A stretch of DNA of 64,000 nt from Bacteroidota bacterium. Its GTDB lineage: Bacteria > Bacteroidota > Bacteroidia > Cytophagales > Cyclobacteriaceae. Both the position numbers and the translations under genes were made by a program. Under the pieces are notes generated by a model that worked only from the letters and a program-made list of their open reading frames with translations, was not told the origin of the DNA and searched no databases. Shown here piece by piece: positions 1 to 9,668 of this stretch; within the stretch, counting starts at the first letter, position 1; every line of letters starts with the position of its first letter. The DNA lies in assembly GCA_018266055.1 (NCBI GenBank), contig JAFDYT010000008.1, positions 323,219-387,218 on the forward strand. The letters are read 5' to 3'.

Positions 1-656
1 GAATGAAATACCTGAATTCCCATCCGCGAGGTAATCCAAACGAATAACGGAAGAATCAGGAATCCCCACAGAATAAAGAAAGAAATCATTTCAGTAGTAA
101 AGATGAAATGGTCAAAATAATATTTACGTTTCTTAAAACCGACGCCATACGACACTAACGCCATGAATGGGATAGTGATAAACAAAAGAAACTTAGAGGT
201 CTTCTCGCCTTTATGAAGAAAAGCTTCTTCGAGTTTTTCATCGGTATAATGTCTAGCCTCTTTCACTTTTTCGATTTGCTCCGTGGCATAGGCACCAAAC
301 AGCGTATTCTTTTCGTAATAATGCAATTTCATATTGAGGCCCTCAAACAACGGGAACAAAAGGTAAAGGATCACCAACATCAGGAAGAAAGAGAGCGGCT
401 TGAAATATTTCCTCCGAATTCCATTGCAAAAATCCTCGGATATTTTTCCCGGTCTGGAGAGGATTGTCTTCAGACTTTGAAGGAATGTGCCTTCGAAATG
501 GGTAACAAAATGAAGAACCTCTTCAAACAAATGATGAAACGACCGATCATGGTCTTCATATACTTTCTCGCCACAAACGTTACAGAATTTGCCTTCAAAA
601 ACATTCCCACAATTCTTGCAGGCATGCCGTTCTTTTTTTTGTGCGTGCTTAGACAT
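1..656 (-). CDS. DUF3667 family membrane protein (C-terminus cut by window edge)
   Basis: The minus-strand frame is open from an ATG at 656 to the window edge, about 218 codons, so the C-terminus is missing. The N-terminus carries a zinc-ribbon-like pair of CxxC motifs (CKNC and CNVC) followed by HHLFEEVLHFVTHFEGTF and FCNGIRRKYFKPLSFF, which is the DUF3667 layout. At least three hydrophobic segments follow (near residues 82-100, 145-165 and 185-205). It starts 9 bases after the stop of the upstream hydrolase, so the two are probably co-transcribed. DUF3667 proteins are common in Bacteroidota; no biochemical role is known to me. The family call is fairly sure, the function unknown. Confidence 0.75.
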   Translation of the reverse strand, partial: MSKHAQKKERHACKNCGNVFEGKFCNVCGEKVYEDHDRSFHHLFEEVLHFVTHFEGTFLQSLKTILSRPGKISEDFCNGIRRKYFKPLSFFLMLVILYLLFPLFEGLNMKLHYYEKNTLFGAYATEQIEKVKEARHYTDEKLEEAFLHKGEKTSKFLLFITIPFMALVSYGVGFKKRKYYFDHFIFTTEMISFFILWGFLILPLFVWITSRMGIQVFH

Positions 657-665
657 AAGGTATTT

Positions 666-2048
666 TCAGCGTAAGCTACCAATCACTTCAGCCACCAGTT
701 TGTTGATATCAAAGTTATCAAGTTTGGTAAGCCCGAGGCGCACCACAACCAATTTTTTTGAAGGCACCACAAAGATGTACTGCCCCTCAAAGCCCTCGGC
801 TTGGAATGAGTCGGTCGGAACATCAGGATAGGTGCGGTCTTCCGGGTGATCTTTTACTCCCGCATTGGTCCACCATTGTGCTCCATACTGGCCGCGGTGC
901 GCACCATGCGCAGGTGTCGAGGAATACTTCACCCAGCCTTCCGGCAATATTCGTTCACCTTGCCATACGCCATCGTTGAGAAACAGCAAACCAAACCTTG
1001 CAAAGTCTCTTGCGGTAGCAAAAGAATACGAGGATCCAACAAACGTGCCCCCGGCGTCTGGCTCCATCACGATGCTTCGCATTCCGAGCTTTGAGAACAA
1101 CGCCTCGTAAGGAAATTTATAGTATCGGTCATCGCCGACAGTTTCACGTACTATTCGGGAAAGGATGTTGGTTGTGCCGCTCGAATATTCAAATACACTA
1201 TCAGGCTTAAACTCAAGTGGAAAGTCAGCGGCATAACTCCCCATGTTTTTCATTTTGAAAAGCATGTTGGTGGCTCCGCTTGGGCCTCCGTAGTTTTCTT
1301 CCCAGTTCAATCCACTGCTCATGTGCATCAGATCGGTAAGTCTGATACTCTTGCGATCGTCGTTCTCCCATTCTTTAATCGGAGCAGGCGCATCCAAATT
1401 AAGCTTGCCTTCTTTTACTAAAATTCCGACCAGAGCATTAGTGATACTTTTGGTCATCGACCAGCCGATGTGTCGCGAGTTCTTCTCGAAGCCTTTGGCA
1501 TATTTCTCACCAACCAACTGCCCATCGTAGAGCACCACCACCGCGCGTGTTCTCCGCAATTGCAAAAGAGAGGTGTCTTTTTCTTCAAAGGCGTGGTCAA
1601 GCGCTGTCGCTAATTTTAGCGAATCGATTTTGTTTGCCGCCTGCACAGGAAGTTGATCGCCCATTGGCCAGGCAACAGTGTCTGTAAGTAAAGGAGATGG
1701 CTTATGTGTATTTATTTTTTGGTTTCGCAATTCCTCTTCACTCATTTCAACAACAAGTGTGCATCCTAGTCCTTTCCGGTAGATGGCTTTTCGCTTGGCC
1801 AATCCGAATACTTTTCCTGTCGCCGACGAGTCGCTGTAGTTGATGGAGAACGAGCCTAACTTCAGAGGGAAACTGTTTAGTTCATTATCGATTACACTTT
1901 CGGCATCTCGGCCAGCGACTAACACACAAGAGCACAAGTCTTTGGCTCCGTAACCACTGATGATAGGAAATGCCCGCCACGCGTATTGAACTCCGTAGGC
2001 GACAGCAACAACAATAACAAAAAGCAATAGTCTTTTGAAAATTTTCAC
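666..2048 (-). CDS. Serine beta-lactamase-like hydrolase (class C / 6-aminohexanoate-dimer hydrolase type)
   Basis: The 460-residue protein has an N-terminal membrane anchor or uncleaved signal (residues 6-22), an unassigned region to about residue 140, then a beta-lactamase-fold serine hydrolase domain. The SxxK nucleophile motif is SMTK (Ser197, Lys200) and the second motif is YSS (Tyr288). Class C-like members act as D-Ala carboxypeptidases, esterases or amide hydrolases in the periplasm, so the substrate cannot be named. The start codon is GTG at 2048. It leads a probable two-gene operon with the DUF3667 gene 9 bases downstream. It is unlikely to be a dedicated antibiotic-resistance enzyme, because the extra N-terminal region and motif context match housekeeping paralogues. 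Confidence 0.85.
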   Translation of the reverse strand: MKIFKRLLLFVIVVAVAYGVQYAWRAFPIISGYGAKDLCSCVLVAGRDAESVIDNELNSFPLKLGSFSINYSDSSATGKVFGLAKRKAIYRKGLGCTLVVEMSEEELRNQKINTHKPSPLLTDTVAWPMGDQLPVQAANKIDSLKLATALDHAFEEKDTSLLQLRRTRAVVVLYDGQLVGEKYAKGFEKNSRHIGWSMTKSITNALVGILVKEGKLNLDAPAPIKEWENDDRKSIRLTDLMHMSSGLNWEENYGGPSGATNMLFKMKNMGSYAADFPLEFKPDSVFEYSSGTTNILSRIVRETVGDDRYYKFPYEALFSKLGMRSIVMEPDAGGTFVGSSYSFATARDFARFGLLFLNDGVWQGERILPEGWVKYSSTPAHGAHRGQYGAQWWTNAGVKDHPEDRTYPDVPTDSFQAEGFEGQYIFVVPSKKLVVVRLGLTKLDNFDINKLVAEVIGSLR

Positions 2049-2210
2049 GGTAGTGTAGATTGAAAGTGAAATTTAGCAAAATCAAAAATCGGCGCAAAGC
2101 CGGCTCCCAATTATGAATCCGGATGATATAGAAAAAGCGAGTAAATAATAGCTGAATTCGATCATACTCAAATTGGAGGATCTTTCTTAATTTACTTAAA
2201 ATTCTACCGC

Positions 2211-4373
2211 ATGAAAAAGAAACTCATCCTCATCGCTTTTATTTTGGGCTTTGCCTCTGTACGCGTAGCACTGGCCGACGAAGGAATGTGGCTACTCCAC
2301 CTGTTGGGCGAGCAAGTATATAACGACATGGTCAAAAAAGGCCTGAAGCTTAGTAAGGAGCAATTGTACAGCATTAATAAACCTTCACTGAAAGATGCCA
2401 TTGTAATTTTTGGTGGAGGATGTACTGGCGAGATCGTCAGTCCGCAGGGGTTAATTTTTACGAATCATCATTGTGGCTACGACGCCATTGCATCGGCAAG
2501 CACACTCCAAAACAATTATCTGCGAGACGGCTTTTGGGCACGAAGCAAGGCCGAAGAGATCCGTGCGATGGGGTTGTCGGTTCAATTCCTTGTGCGCATC
2601 GAAGATGTGACCGACAAGGTAGATGAAGCAGTGAAAGGATTAAGCGGAGCCGACCGTTTCCCAAAATTCCAAGCTGTAGCTAATGAAATTGTAAAGAAGG
2701 CTACAGAAGGCACCGGATACGAGGGGCGCGTTATGCCGATGTTTAAAGGAAATCAGTTTTTACTTTTTGTTTATGAGCGTTATACTGACATCCGCCTGGT
2801 TGGGGCTCCCCCTGAAAGTATTGGCAAGTTTGGCGGTGATACCGATAATTGGGAGTGGCCGCGCCATACCGGCGACTTTAGCGTGTTCCGCGTTTACATG
2901 GGCAAGAATGGCAAGCCCGCCGACTATTCAACGGACAACGTTCCTTTGCAACCAAAGCATTATTTACCCATTTCTATAAAAGGCATTACCGATGGTGATT
3001 ATGCAATGATCTACGGGTATCCCGGTGGCACTAACCGCTATGAAACTTCGTTTGGCGTCAAGCTTAAAACTGAAGTAGAGAATCCCGCTATCGTTGGGTT
3101 ACGCGACGTGCGCCTCAAGCTCATGTTTGATGAAATGAAAAAGGATCAGGCAGTACGATTGAAACTTGCCTCAAGCTATGCGAGCATTGCTAACTACTGG
3201 AAATTCTTTGATGGAGAGTCGAAGCAATTGTTGAAGTACGATGTGTATGGCCAAAAGAAAAAATTCGAAAATGATTTTGTCGAGCGCACGAAGGGTAAAC
3301 CTGAATACGAATCGTTGTTTGTTCAATATGAAAAAATCTACAGCGAGTGGACTCCTTATTCAAAACATAGAGTGTATATCAACGAAGGAATATTGGGATC
3401 GCCGTTAGCGTCCTTTAGTGCATCGTTGCAGAATTTGGAGAAAATACTTTTGAAGAAAGACGCCACCGCGGAAGAACTAAACAAGGCGATTCAAACGGCG
3501 AACAATAACAGAAAGAATTTTCTGGAAAAAGAAAACAAGGCTTCTGATCAGAATATTCTTGCAGCAACCTGCAAAATGTTTTTCACGGATATCGATCCCT
3601 CTCAACATCTCAAAGATTTTTACGCCAAGATTAAAACACAATATGGTGAAGTAACCGAAGGGGCAACGCAAAAGTATGCGGCAGACATCTTTTCCTCTAC
3701 GATGATTTTCAACGATGAAAAGTGGAATGCCTTTACCGCAAAACCTGACCTAGCTACTCTGCAGAGTGATCCGGCCTTTGCTTATGCCGCTGCGTTTATG
3801 AAAAACTTTGGTGATAATTACTCTTCTTTGTTAACTCGTTTCAACACACAAGTGAATGAACTTGGTCGCTTGTATATGAAGGGCATTCGGGAAACAAATC
3901 CAAATGCAAAAATGATGTATCCGGATGCCAACTTCACTATGCGGGCAAGTTACGGTAATGTGAAATCGTACACACCAAGAGACGCTGTTCATTACGACTA
4001 TGTATGCACGCTCACCGGGGTGATGCAAAAATACAAGGCTGGTGATTATGAATTTGATCTGCCGGCCAGTGTGCTTGAAGCCTACAAGCAGAAAAACTTT
4101 GGTCAGTACAAAGATGCCAAGCATAACGATCTGGTCGTAAGTTTCATTACCACCAACGATATTACTGGGGGTAATAGCGGCTCGCCCGTAATGAATGGAA
4201 AAGGAGAATTGATTGGCCTTGCCTTCGACGGTAACTACGAAGCGCTGAGCCATAAGATAGCTTTTGATAAGGACCTCAACCGCACAATTTGTGTGGACGT
4301 CCGCTACGTGCTGTGGTGTATCGACGTGTTGGGTGGAGCCAAAAACATTATCAGTGAGCTGACTTTAAAATAA
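2211..4373 (+). CDS. S46 family dipeptidyl peptidase, DPP7-like
   Basis: Exported serine peptidase that removes N-terminal dipeptides from oligopeptides in the periplasm or at the cell surface. The 720-residue length is normal for family S46. A signal peptide ends near residue 22 (RVALAD). The catalytic His lies in TNHHCGY (residues 84-90), the Asp region is DNWEWPRHTGDF, and the nucleophile is Ser656 in GGNSGSP. The residue 18 positions after the Ser is Gly674 (FDGNYEA). In this family Gly there marks DPP7-type preference for hydrophobic P1 residues, whereas DPP11 has Arg for Asp/Glu. The gene stands alone, with a convergent neighbour 31 bases away. Confidence 0.92.
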   Translation: MKKKLILIAFILGFASVRVALADEGMWLLHLLGEQVYNDMVKKGLKLSKEQLYSINKPSLKDAIVIFGGGCTGEIVSPQGLIFTNHHCGYDAIASASTLQNNYLRDGFWARSKAEEIRAMGLSVQFLVRIEDVTDKVDEAVKGLSGADRFPKFQAVANEIVKKATEGTGYEGRVMPMFKGNQFLLFVYERYTDIRLVGAPPESIGKFGGDTDNWEWPRHTGDFSVFRVYMGKNGKPADYSTDNVPLQPKHYLPISIKGITDGDYAMIYGYPGGTNRYETSFGVKLKTEVENPAIVGLRDVRLKLMFDEMKKDQAVRLKLASSYASIANYWKFFDGESKQLLKYDVYGQKKKFENDFVERTKGKPEYESLFVQYEKIYSEWTPYSKHRVYINEGILGSPLASFSASLQNLEKILLKKDATAEELNKAIQTANNNRKNFLEKENKASDQNILAATCKMFFTDIDPSQHLKDFYAKIKTQYGEVTEGATQKYAADIFSSTMIFNDEKWNAFTAKPDLATLQSDPAFAYAAAFMKNFGDNYSSLLTRFNTQVNELGRLYMKGIRETNPNAKMMYPDANFTMRASYGNVKSYTPRDAVHYDYVCTLTGVMQKYKAGDYEFDLPASVLEAYKQKNFGQYKDAKHNDLVVSFITTNDITGGNSGSPVMNGKGELIGLAFDGNYEALSHKIAFDKDLNRTICVDVRYVLWCIDVLGGAKNIISELTLK

Positions 4374-4404
4374 TTGCTATCTGAATTATTCTTCGGCGAA
4401 CGAA

Positions 4405-6471
4405 TTACTTTTCAAGTACAGTAAACTCAACACGGCGGTTTTTCGATTGGCCTTCTTTGGTCGCATTAGAAGTAACCGGCTTGGTGAGGCCATAGCCTTT
4501 GGCTACTATTCGGTCTTCTGCAACTCCTTGAGATAAAATATACTTCATCACCGACTTGGCTCGGGCCAACGACAGTTGTTGATTTAGTGTTGCGTTGCCA
4601 ACGTTATCGGTATGACCTCCGATTTCTATTCGTATGTCAGGATTGTCCTTCAGAAAGTTGGCGACTTTGTCGAGCTCTACAAACGATTCAGGTTTTAGCA
4701 CAGCCTTTCCCGATTCGAAGAAGATGTTGTTCAGGCGAATGGATTGTCCCACTTCAATGGGCACAATGTATAGGTCTTTGAAAATTCGCTCATTGCCTTT
4801 GGCATTAGTAAGACTGATGGGTTCATACACCGGGTAGTAGTTGAGTGAGCTGGCGCTGATCGTGTAGTTCGCTCCAGGTGGAAGCTTCAGCTGATAATCG
4901 CTAGTCAGGGTATCTACGGTCACAATGATGTGAGGCATACCATCCACCACGATTTTTAATTTCGATCCAGGAGGAAATGGTTTGTTCGTTTTCTTGTCGA
5001 GAATTTTGCCGACCACGGAAACCATTTTTTCTGGTTCGGCAAAAAGGTCAAGTGAAATTTCCTGATACTCACCCACTTTAGTGAGGTCAAGCGTGGCGGG
5101 AACAGGATCGTGCTTGGTGGCGCGCACCTGAAGTTGGTACGACTGCCCGTGATTTATTTTCAACTCGTAAGTTCCTTTTGTTAAATCGATTTTGGCAGAG
5201 TCAATTCGAGTATCGTTAATCCACAACGACGGCGATGCCTCGGCAGGTATGGGATCTTTGGTGTCTTTCAGATACAAGCTCCCTTTTAGCAACACATACG
5301 GAAACGGCGTAAGCTGCAAATCTCTCTTCAATTTCGTGAATTCGCGAAGGGTTGAAACATCGATCGTTTCAGGTGAGGAGGTGTACTTTTCTGCGGAAGC
5401 GATCAGCTGATATTTTTTTCCTAATGGAAGTTTTATTTTAAATGAAGATGAATCGCTGTTGGTTTTGATTGAATCAATTGGCTTGCCGTCGCTCAGAATT
5501 TTGTAATTCACAATTTTGCTGATAGGAAGCTGAGTCTTTTTGTTTTTTACAATTCCTGAGATTACTACGAATGGATTTTCTTCAAAGAGTTTTACTTTGA
5601 AAATGTCGGCGTTGCCGATGGAATTGTTAGTCGACGAAAAATAGGCGTAGCTGCCTTTTCGATTTGTTTTAAAGTACGATTCCCATTCGACAGAGTTGAT
5701 GGTGTCATTCAATGGTTTTGGCTCCGTCCACCTTTTCCAGTCGGTAGAAAGAAGTTGAGTTTTATAAATATCAAATTGGCCTTTTTGTTTTCGATCGCTG
5801 GCAAAGTAAAGCGTCTTATTGTCTGCCGATAGAAACGGCGCTTCATCATTTTGGCTTGAATTAATAGCCTTAAGTTTCATTGGCCAGGCCCACTTGTGGT
5901 CGTTGATTTTCCGGATCACGTAGAGGTTAGTTTTTTCAGAGGCGTACCGTTTGCTCATTGCTACGACTATATAATTTTCGTCGTTGCTTAAAAAGGCATT
6001 GCTGTTCGCACCGCTATTGAACCGACGCATCTTTTTAATGCGCAGTCTTTGCGGTGTACCCCAACCATTGGCTGTGCGCGTGGAGATAGAGAGTCCTCGC
6101 TTTAAGAAGAATGTTCCTTTCTTATTGAAGACTCCGTTGATTAAAACCGACTTTCCGTCAGAGGAGATTGATAAGATCGCGTTGTATCGACCGGTGTTGA
6201 GCTGAGGTAGATGTTCGGCAGTTCTCCATGCGCCGTTCGCCCATTCGGAGTACCAGATGTCTTCACTATCAAAACTTCCGTAGTAATTTTCCGGGTGATT
6301 GACCCTTACGAAAAAAAGTGTTTTCCCGTCAGGCGAAAGCACAGGATTGATTTCATCGTATTCGGAGTTGATTGCATTGCCAAGATTTTTTGGAATGTAT
6401 TCGGATTGCCCTTTAACCCAAACTGGAAAGGCAAGCAGAATAAAGCAGACGAAGGTAGTTATCAGTTTCAC
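4405..6471 (-). CDS. Beta-propeller (PD40) / CRD-repeat / OmpA-domain outer-membrane protein, PorE-like architecture
   Basis: The 688-residue protein has a signal peptide (to about residue 21), PD40/WD40-like propeller blades (VLSPDGKTLFF, FLSADNKTLYFASDR) to about residue 295, three carboxypeptidase-regulatory-like repeats (about 300-575), and a C-terminal OmpA domain with GGHTDNVGN and RRVEF that should bind peptidoglycan. This resembles PorE of the type IX secretion system without the TPR part or a lipobox. The start is a GTG at 6471 that overlaps the stop of the upstream barrel gene by 4 bases (GTGA), so translation is probably coupled. It is last in a three-gene operon with a lipoprotein and a barrel. 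A paralogue lies at 51086-52633. The specific function is unknown. Confidence 0.85.
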   Translation of the reverse strand: MKLITTFVCFILLAFPVWVKGQSEYIPKNLGNAINSEYDEINPVLSPDGKTLFFVRVNHPENYYGSFDSEDIWYSEWANGAWRTAEHLPQLNTGRYNAILSISSDGKSVLINGVFNKKGTFFLKRGLSISTRTANGWGTPQRLRIKKMRRFNSGANSNAFLSNDENYIVVAMSKRYASEKTNLYVIRKINDHKWAWPMKLKAINSSQNDEAPFLSADNKTLYFASDRKQKGQFDIYKTQLLSTDWKRWTEPKPLNDTINSVEWESYFKTNRKGSYAYFSSTNNSIGNADIFKVKLFEENPFVVISGIVKNKKTQLPISKIVNYKILSDGKPIDSIKTNSDSSSFKIKLPLGKKYQLIASAEKYTSSPETIDVSTLREFTKLKRDLQLTPFPYVLLKGSLYLKDTKDPIPAEASPSLWINDTRIDSAKIDLTKGTYELKINHGQSYQLQVRATKHDPVPATLDLTKVGEYQEISLDLFAEPEKMVSVVGKILDKKTNKPFPPGSKLKIVVDGMPHIIVTVDTLTSDYQLKLPPGANYTISASSLNYYPVYEPISLTNAKGNERIFKDLYIVPIEVGQSIRLNNIFFESGKAVLKPESFVELDKVANFLKDNPDIRIEIGGHTDNVGNATLNQQLSLARAKSVMKYILSQGVAEDRIVAKGYGLTKPVTSNATKEGQSKNRRVEFTVLEK

Positions 6472-7910
6472 TTGTTTCTATGCTTTGCTGCGGTGTGCGT
6501 CGGTTTTTGCTTACGGTAGTATTGTGGGCAAGACACAGAAGGATCTTGCTTCTCTTGCTTCTTATCCCAACCAAAAACAAAATTCAATCCGGTTCTTACA
6601 TTAAACACTTGAGTGCTGTTGATAAATTTGTTGAGGTCGGAGCCGCCAAGCGGAATACGGAGCAGGTTATCGCCAACGAGATAAAGTTGAAATGGCGGAA
6701 GGTTCAGTGAAAAACCAAGTCCAAGATTGTTGTACGAATTATTTGCTATCGTATACGTGCCTGAAGCAGTAAGTCGTCTGCCAAAATCTTTGGTAACCCC
6801 AATCGTTAACCCGGGAGTGAAGCGACCTCTGAATTTTTCAGCATAAAGCACTGCGCCTGCTTTAAAGTTTCTTCTGATTTCATACATGCCACTCAAATAC
6901 ATTTTGCCTGGTATGGGCGAGCGATATGCACTTATCGCACCTTCTTTGAACGTAAACTTTTTTTGGATTGAATCACCCTGAGCATTTAGGTAATTGGTGT
7001 TTCCGTTGATCACCTGGCTGAGATCTACACCTTGAAAAGTGTAATTCGCCGAGTTTTGATTTAGCGTGTAGCCGTAGGTATTGTTCTTCCAGTTAATGCT
7101 TCCGATATCAATTAGGCTTGCTCCGAGCGTGAGCCTGTCCATAAGGCGATAAGTCGCACCGATGTCAAAAGCAAACCCGTTGTTGTGAAGGTAGTCTTTG
7201 TAGTTTTTGCCGAAGTCATAACCTGACTGTGTGAAATTGTAAATGCCTGAAGTTCGGATATCGGCGCCAGCATTGGCGGTTAAGCCATAATTCAAATTAT
7301 CAACGGCCAGGTTGAGAGTCGCGCTTTGGGTAGTTGCGTTCGCAAATCCTTTTAAAAGTTTTATCCTCGCACCGACAGTTAAATTCTTGTCGATGGCATA
7401 CGATGCTCCGAGAGCGGATTCCAGATAAGCCACAGCCTCCGCATTGGGCGAAAGCGATACGGACTTACCAATGAAAGCTGCTGTTCCACCAATAAATGCG
7501 GTGGTCAGGTTTTTAGGAAACATCAGCCGCTCGTAGGTTTTTACGGTTTCATTGAAGGTAAGGTAAAGTCGGGCATTGATTTTCAGACTGAGGCGGAAGA
7601 GATCGGCCTGGATGGCCGTAGTGATGTAGTTCTTGGGGCGCAGCGCATTGTTAAATTTGGTCAGATCGGCTTTTACCGAATCGTGTACGTGCGTCACGGC
7701 ATCGTTATAGGTAAACGAATTGTTGGAATAGTATGCCATGATCGAAGAACCGGGAAGGCCGACAGAGACTCTGTACCTGGGCACGAAAGCGGGATTGTTG
7801 TAGGTAACTTGAGGCAGACTGTTCATGAAAGAAAGTGTACCTTCATTTTGCGCGAATGCTTGAACGCCGACAAAAATAAAAACCAAGAAAAGCCTAACTA
7901 TTTTTTTCAT
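6468..7910 (-). CDS. DUF5723-like outer-membrane beta-barrel protein
   Basis: The 480-residue protein has a signal peptide ending VQAFAQ (about residue 20) and a body of alternating amphipathic strands typical of an outer-membrane barrel. SFMNSLPQVTYNNPAFVP near the start and repeated strand patterns such as RLTLGASLIDIGSINWKNN match the DUF5723 / PorP-SprF-like barrel style of Bacteroidota. It overlaps the upstream lipoprotein gene by one base (TGATG) and the downstream OmpA gene by four, so the three products are made together and probably form one envelope complex. The family assignment is from memory of the pattern; the partner logic is inference. Confidence 0.72.
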   Translation of the reverse strand: MKKIVRLFLVFIFVGVQAFAQNEGTLSFMNSLPQVTYNNPAFVPRYRVSVGLPGSSIMAYYSNNSFTYNDAVTHVHDSVKADLTKFNNALRPKNYITTAIQADLFRLSLKINARLYLTFNETVKTYERLMFPKNLTTAFIGGTAAFIGKSVSLSPNAEAVAYLESALGASYAIDKNLTVGARIKLLKGFANATTQSATLNLAVDNLNYGLTANAGADIRTSGIYNFTQSGYDFGKNYKDYLHNNGFAFDIGATYRLMDRLTLGASLIDIGSINWKNNTYGYTLNQNSANYTFQGVDLSQVINGNTNYLNAQGDSIQKKFTFKEGAISAYRSPIPGKMYLSGMYEIRRNFKAGAVLYAEKFRGRFTPGLTIGVTKDFGRRLTASGTYTIANNSYNNLGLGFSLNLPPFQLYLVGDNLLRIPLGGSDLNKFINSTQVFNVRTGLNFVFGWDKKQEKQDPSVSCPQYYRKQKPTHTAAKHRNK

Positions 7911-9487
7911 CAGAATGTCGCGCTTAGTTTGAGTTTAACTTGCAGCCCCAGTTTGATATCAATTTTGTAAGACGACTTAAATTTAACATCGACCTGATTG
8001 CCCGAGGCGTCTTTTGAGGTGTTCATCTTTGCTTTTACTATAATCTTTTTCGAGCTGAATATTTTCTGAACTTTTGCCGGGTCAAGGTTAATCAGTTGGT
8101 CGTAGACGCCAGCCGTTTGTAGATCCCCTGAGCTAGTCACAGAACTTCCTTTAACCAGGTTGGTCTGTGTCGGGCTAAGCAGTGAATCCAGTACATGATA
8201 ATTCTGATCGGTGAGATAAAACTGAATAAATGCATCGAGCGGAAGTTCGTTTGTGACCAATGCCTTTAAGGCTGCTGTTTCCACTTTCGACTGATCGACA
8301 TTGCTCAGCGAAAGATCAACAGTGTCGGCCAATACAATGTTCGAAGCTTTCCCGTACAAGGGGATCTCTACATGCAACTGCACTCGCATTTTGCTCGTGT
8401 CGGCCATGAAGTCGCTCCCCGTTAGAAGCCCTTTGTTAATTCTTCCGTTTGCCTGATAATAAAATTGAGTGGGAGCGAAGTTGACCAGCGCCTGAACATT
8501 GCTCACGGTAACAGTTGTATTCGCCGAAGTACCGAGTGTAGTGGGTTGGTTAATGCTGATCGGGCTTGCCGGATTGGTTTGCATGGCCAACGAGCTGCCT
8601 TGCTTGCGCGCTTCCAATTTCAGAAAATTAACTTCCAGTGGAACGCCGTAATCATTGATCACATTCAGGTTAACCACAGGTTGCGCAAACGAGACTGTTG
8701 CTCCATTGGAAAGCGTTGTGCCAAAAGCCTGAATGTCCAATGTTTGAGGAGTAGTTGTCACGGTCTGATCACCAAAGAAACCTTTGATGTAATCGAAGTC
8801 CATTCCTGCAAAACCAACACTCACGTTGATCGACGTCCCGGCGCCGATCACCACGGTGTTGGTGGTTTTCTTAATAATCAATGTAAGCGTAAGGTTGAAC
8901 TTGTTGGCAGTGGCGCTTTTGAAAATGTAATTGGAAAGTTGAATGCTGCCAGTACCACTTACTTCCTGTGAAAGCGGAGCTCCATTGGTTTTTGAAACAA
9001 ATTCCGGAATGGAAATTAAAGCAGCGTATTTGAAGTTGGGATTATTGGGAGTCATGCTCATGGAGTAGGAGAGCGCTCCCGATTTGAAGGAAATTTCTGT
9101 CAATGCCTCGGGAGTTATCCCCATGTTTACTGCCTTAGTAATAGTAGTCGATACAATATCATTCGGTGCGGGCGGGTAGGTTCCTGGCGGAACAGCCAGC
9201 GGTGTGTTGAAGTTGTTAATATTAGGAATGGTAATCAGGTTGCGGATATCCTGCGACTTGAGCAACTGGTCGTAGCTCAGGTACACCAGCCCATCTGACT
9301 TTGTTTTGATATAAGCCGAATCTTGTTTTTTGAGTAAATCGCTTATTGACAGGTTGCCATAGGCAAGTGGCACAGCCATAGTCGGGCTGGCTTCTAACCC
9401 TTTTACATTGTAGTCGCTGCTGTTTACAGTGCAGGAAATTATCCATAAGGATAAGCCAGTCAGGGTCAAATAAGAAGCTAATTTCAT
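7910..9487 (-). CDS. Large surface or periplasmic lipoprotein, function unknown
   Basis: The 525-residue product starts at the ATG at 9487. A longer in-frame start at 9529 adds 14 residues and buries the signal peptide, so I reject it. The signal peptide ends in a lipobox (LWIISC, Cys at about residue 18). The rest is beta-rich and Thr/Ser/Asn-rich without a motif I recognise; repeated strand-like stretches suggest stacked beta-sandwich domains. The stop shares one base with the start of the barrel gene (TGATG). It is the first gene of the operon and likely a lipoprotein partner of the barrel and OmpA proteins. No function is assigned. Confidence 0.7.
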   Translation of the reverse strand: MKLASYLTLTGLSLWIISCTVNSSDYNVKGLEASPTMAVPLAYGNLSISDLLKKQDSAYIKTKSDGLVYLSYDQLLKSQDIRNLITIPNINNFNTPLAVPPGTYPPAPNDIVSTTITKAVNMGITPEALTEISFKSGALSYSMSMTPNNPNFKYAALISIPEFVSKTNGAPLSQEVSGTGSIQLSNYIFKSATANKFNLTLTLIIKKTTNTVVIGAGTSINVSVGFAGMDFDYIKGFFGDQTVTTTPQTLDIQAFGTTLSNGATVSFAQPVVNLNVINDYGVPLEVNFLKLEARKQGSSLAMQTNPASPISINQPTTLGTSANTTVTVSNVQALVNFAPTQFYYQANGRINKGLLTGSDFMADTSKMRVQLHVEIPLYGKASNIVLADTVDLSLSNVDQSKVETAALKALVTNELPLDAFIQFYLTDQNYHVLDSLLSPTQTNLVKGSSVTSSGDLQTAGVYDQLINLDPAKVQKIFSSKKIIVKAKMNTSKDASGNQVDVKFKSSYKIDIKLGLQVKLKLSATF

Positions 9488-9641
9488 GGGTAAATAAAAG
9501 ATAGCCTTTATCAAGTTACGATAAACCAAGTAACCTTAATCATAATGGCGGAGTTATTTATCCTCATCACATGAATGGGGTACGTGAGGGCCAGCTTACG
9601 GCTCTGTTTTCACCTAAAAAACCCATCCCCGTTTATTTTCC

Positions 9642-9649
9642 TACCTTTG
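9642..9649 (+). promoter_or_regulatory. Candidate Bacteroidota -7 element for the RNA helicase gene
   Basis: TACCTTTG matches the TAnnTTTG consensus exactly and lies 20 bases before the helicase ATG. No good TTTG -33 element is seen 18-20 bases upstream, so this is a -7 match only. Confidence 0.45.
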
Positions 9650-9668
9650 CGGCTTACTTTAATAAAGA

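Noticed and set aside
213-674. A 153-codon plus-strand open frame
   Set aside because: It lies antisense to the DUF3667 gene (1-656 minus), which has zinc-ribbon and membrane features and continues past the window edge; the plus-strand product has no domain.
666-2048. Antibiotic-resistance beta-lactamase
   Set aside because: Membrane anchor, long unassigned N-terminal region and lack of mobile elements fit a housekeeping serine hydrolase better.
8465-8971. A 168-codon plus-strand open frame
   Set aside because: Antisense to the large lipoprotein gene; composition follows the codon bias of the opposite strand.
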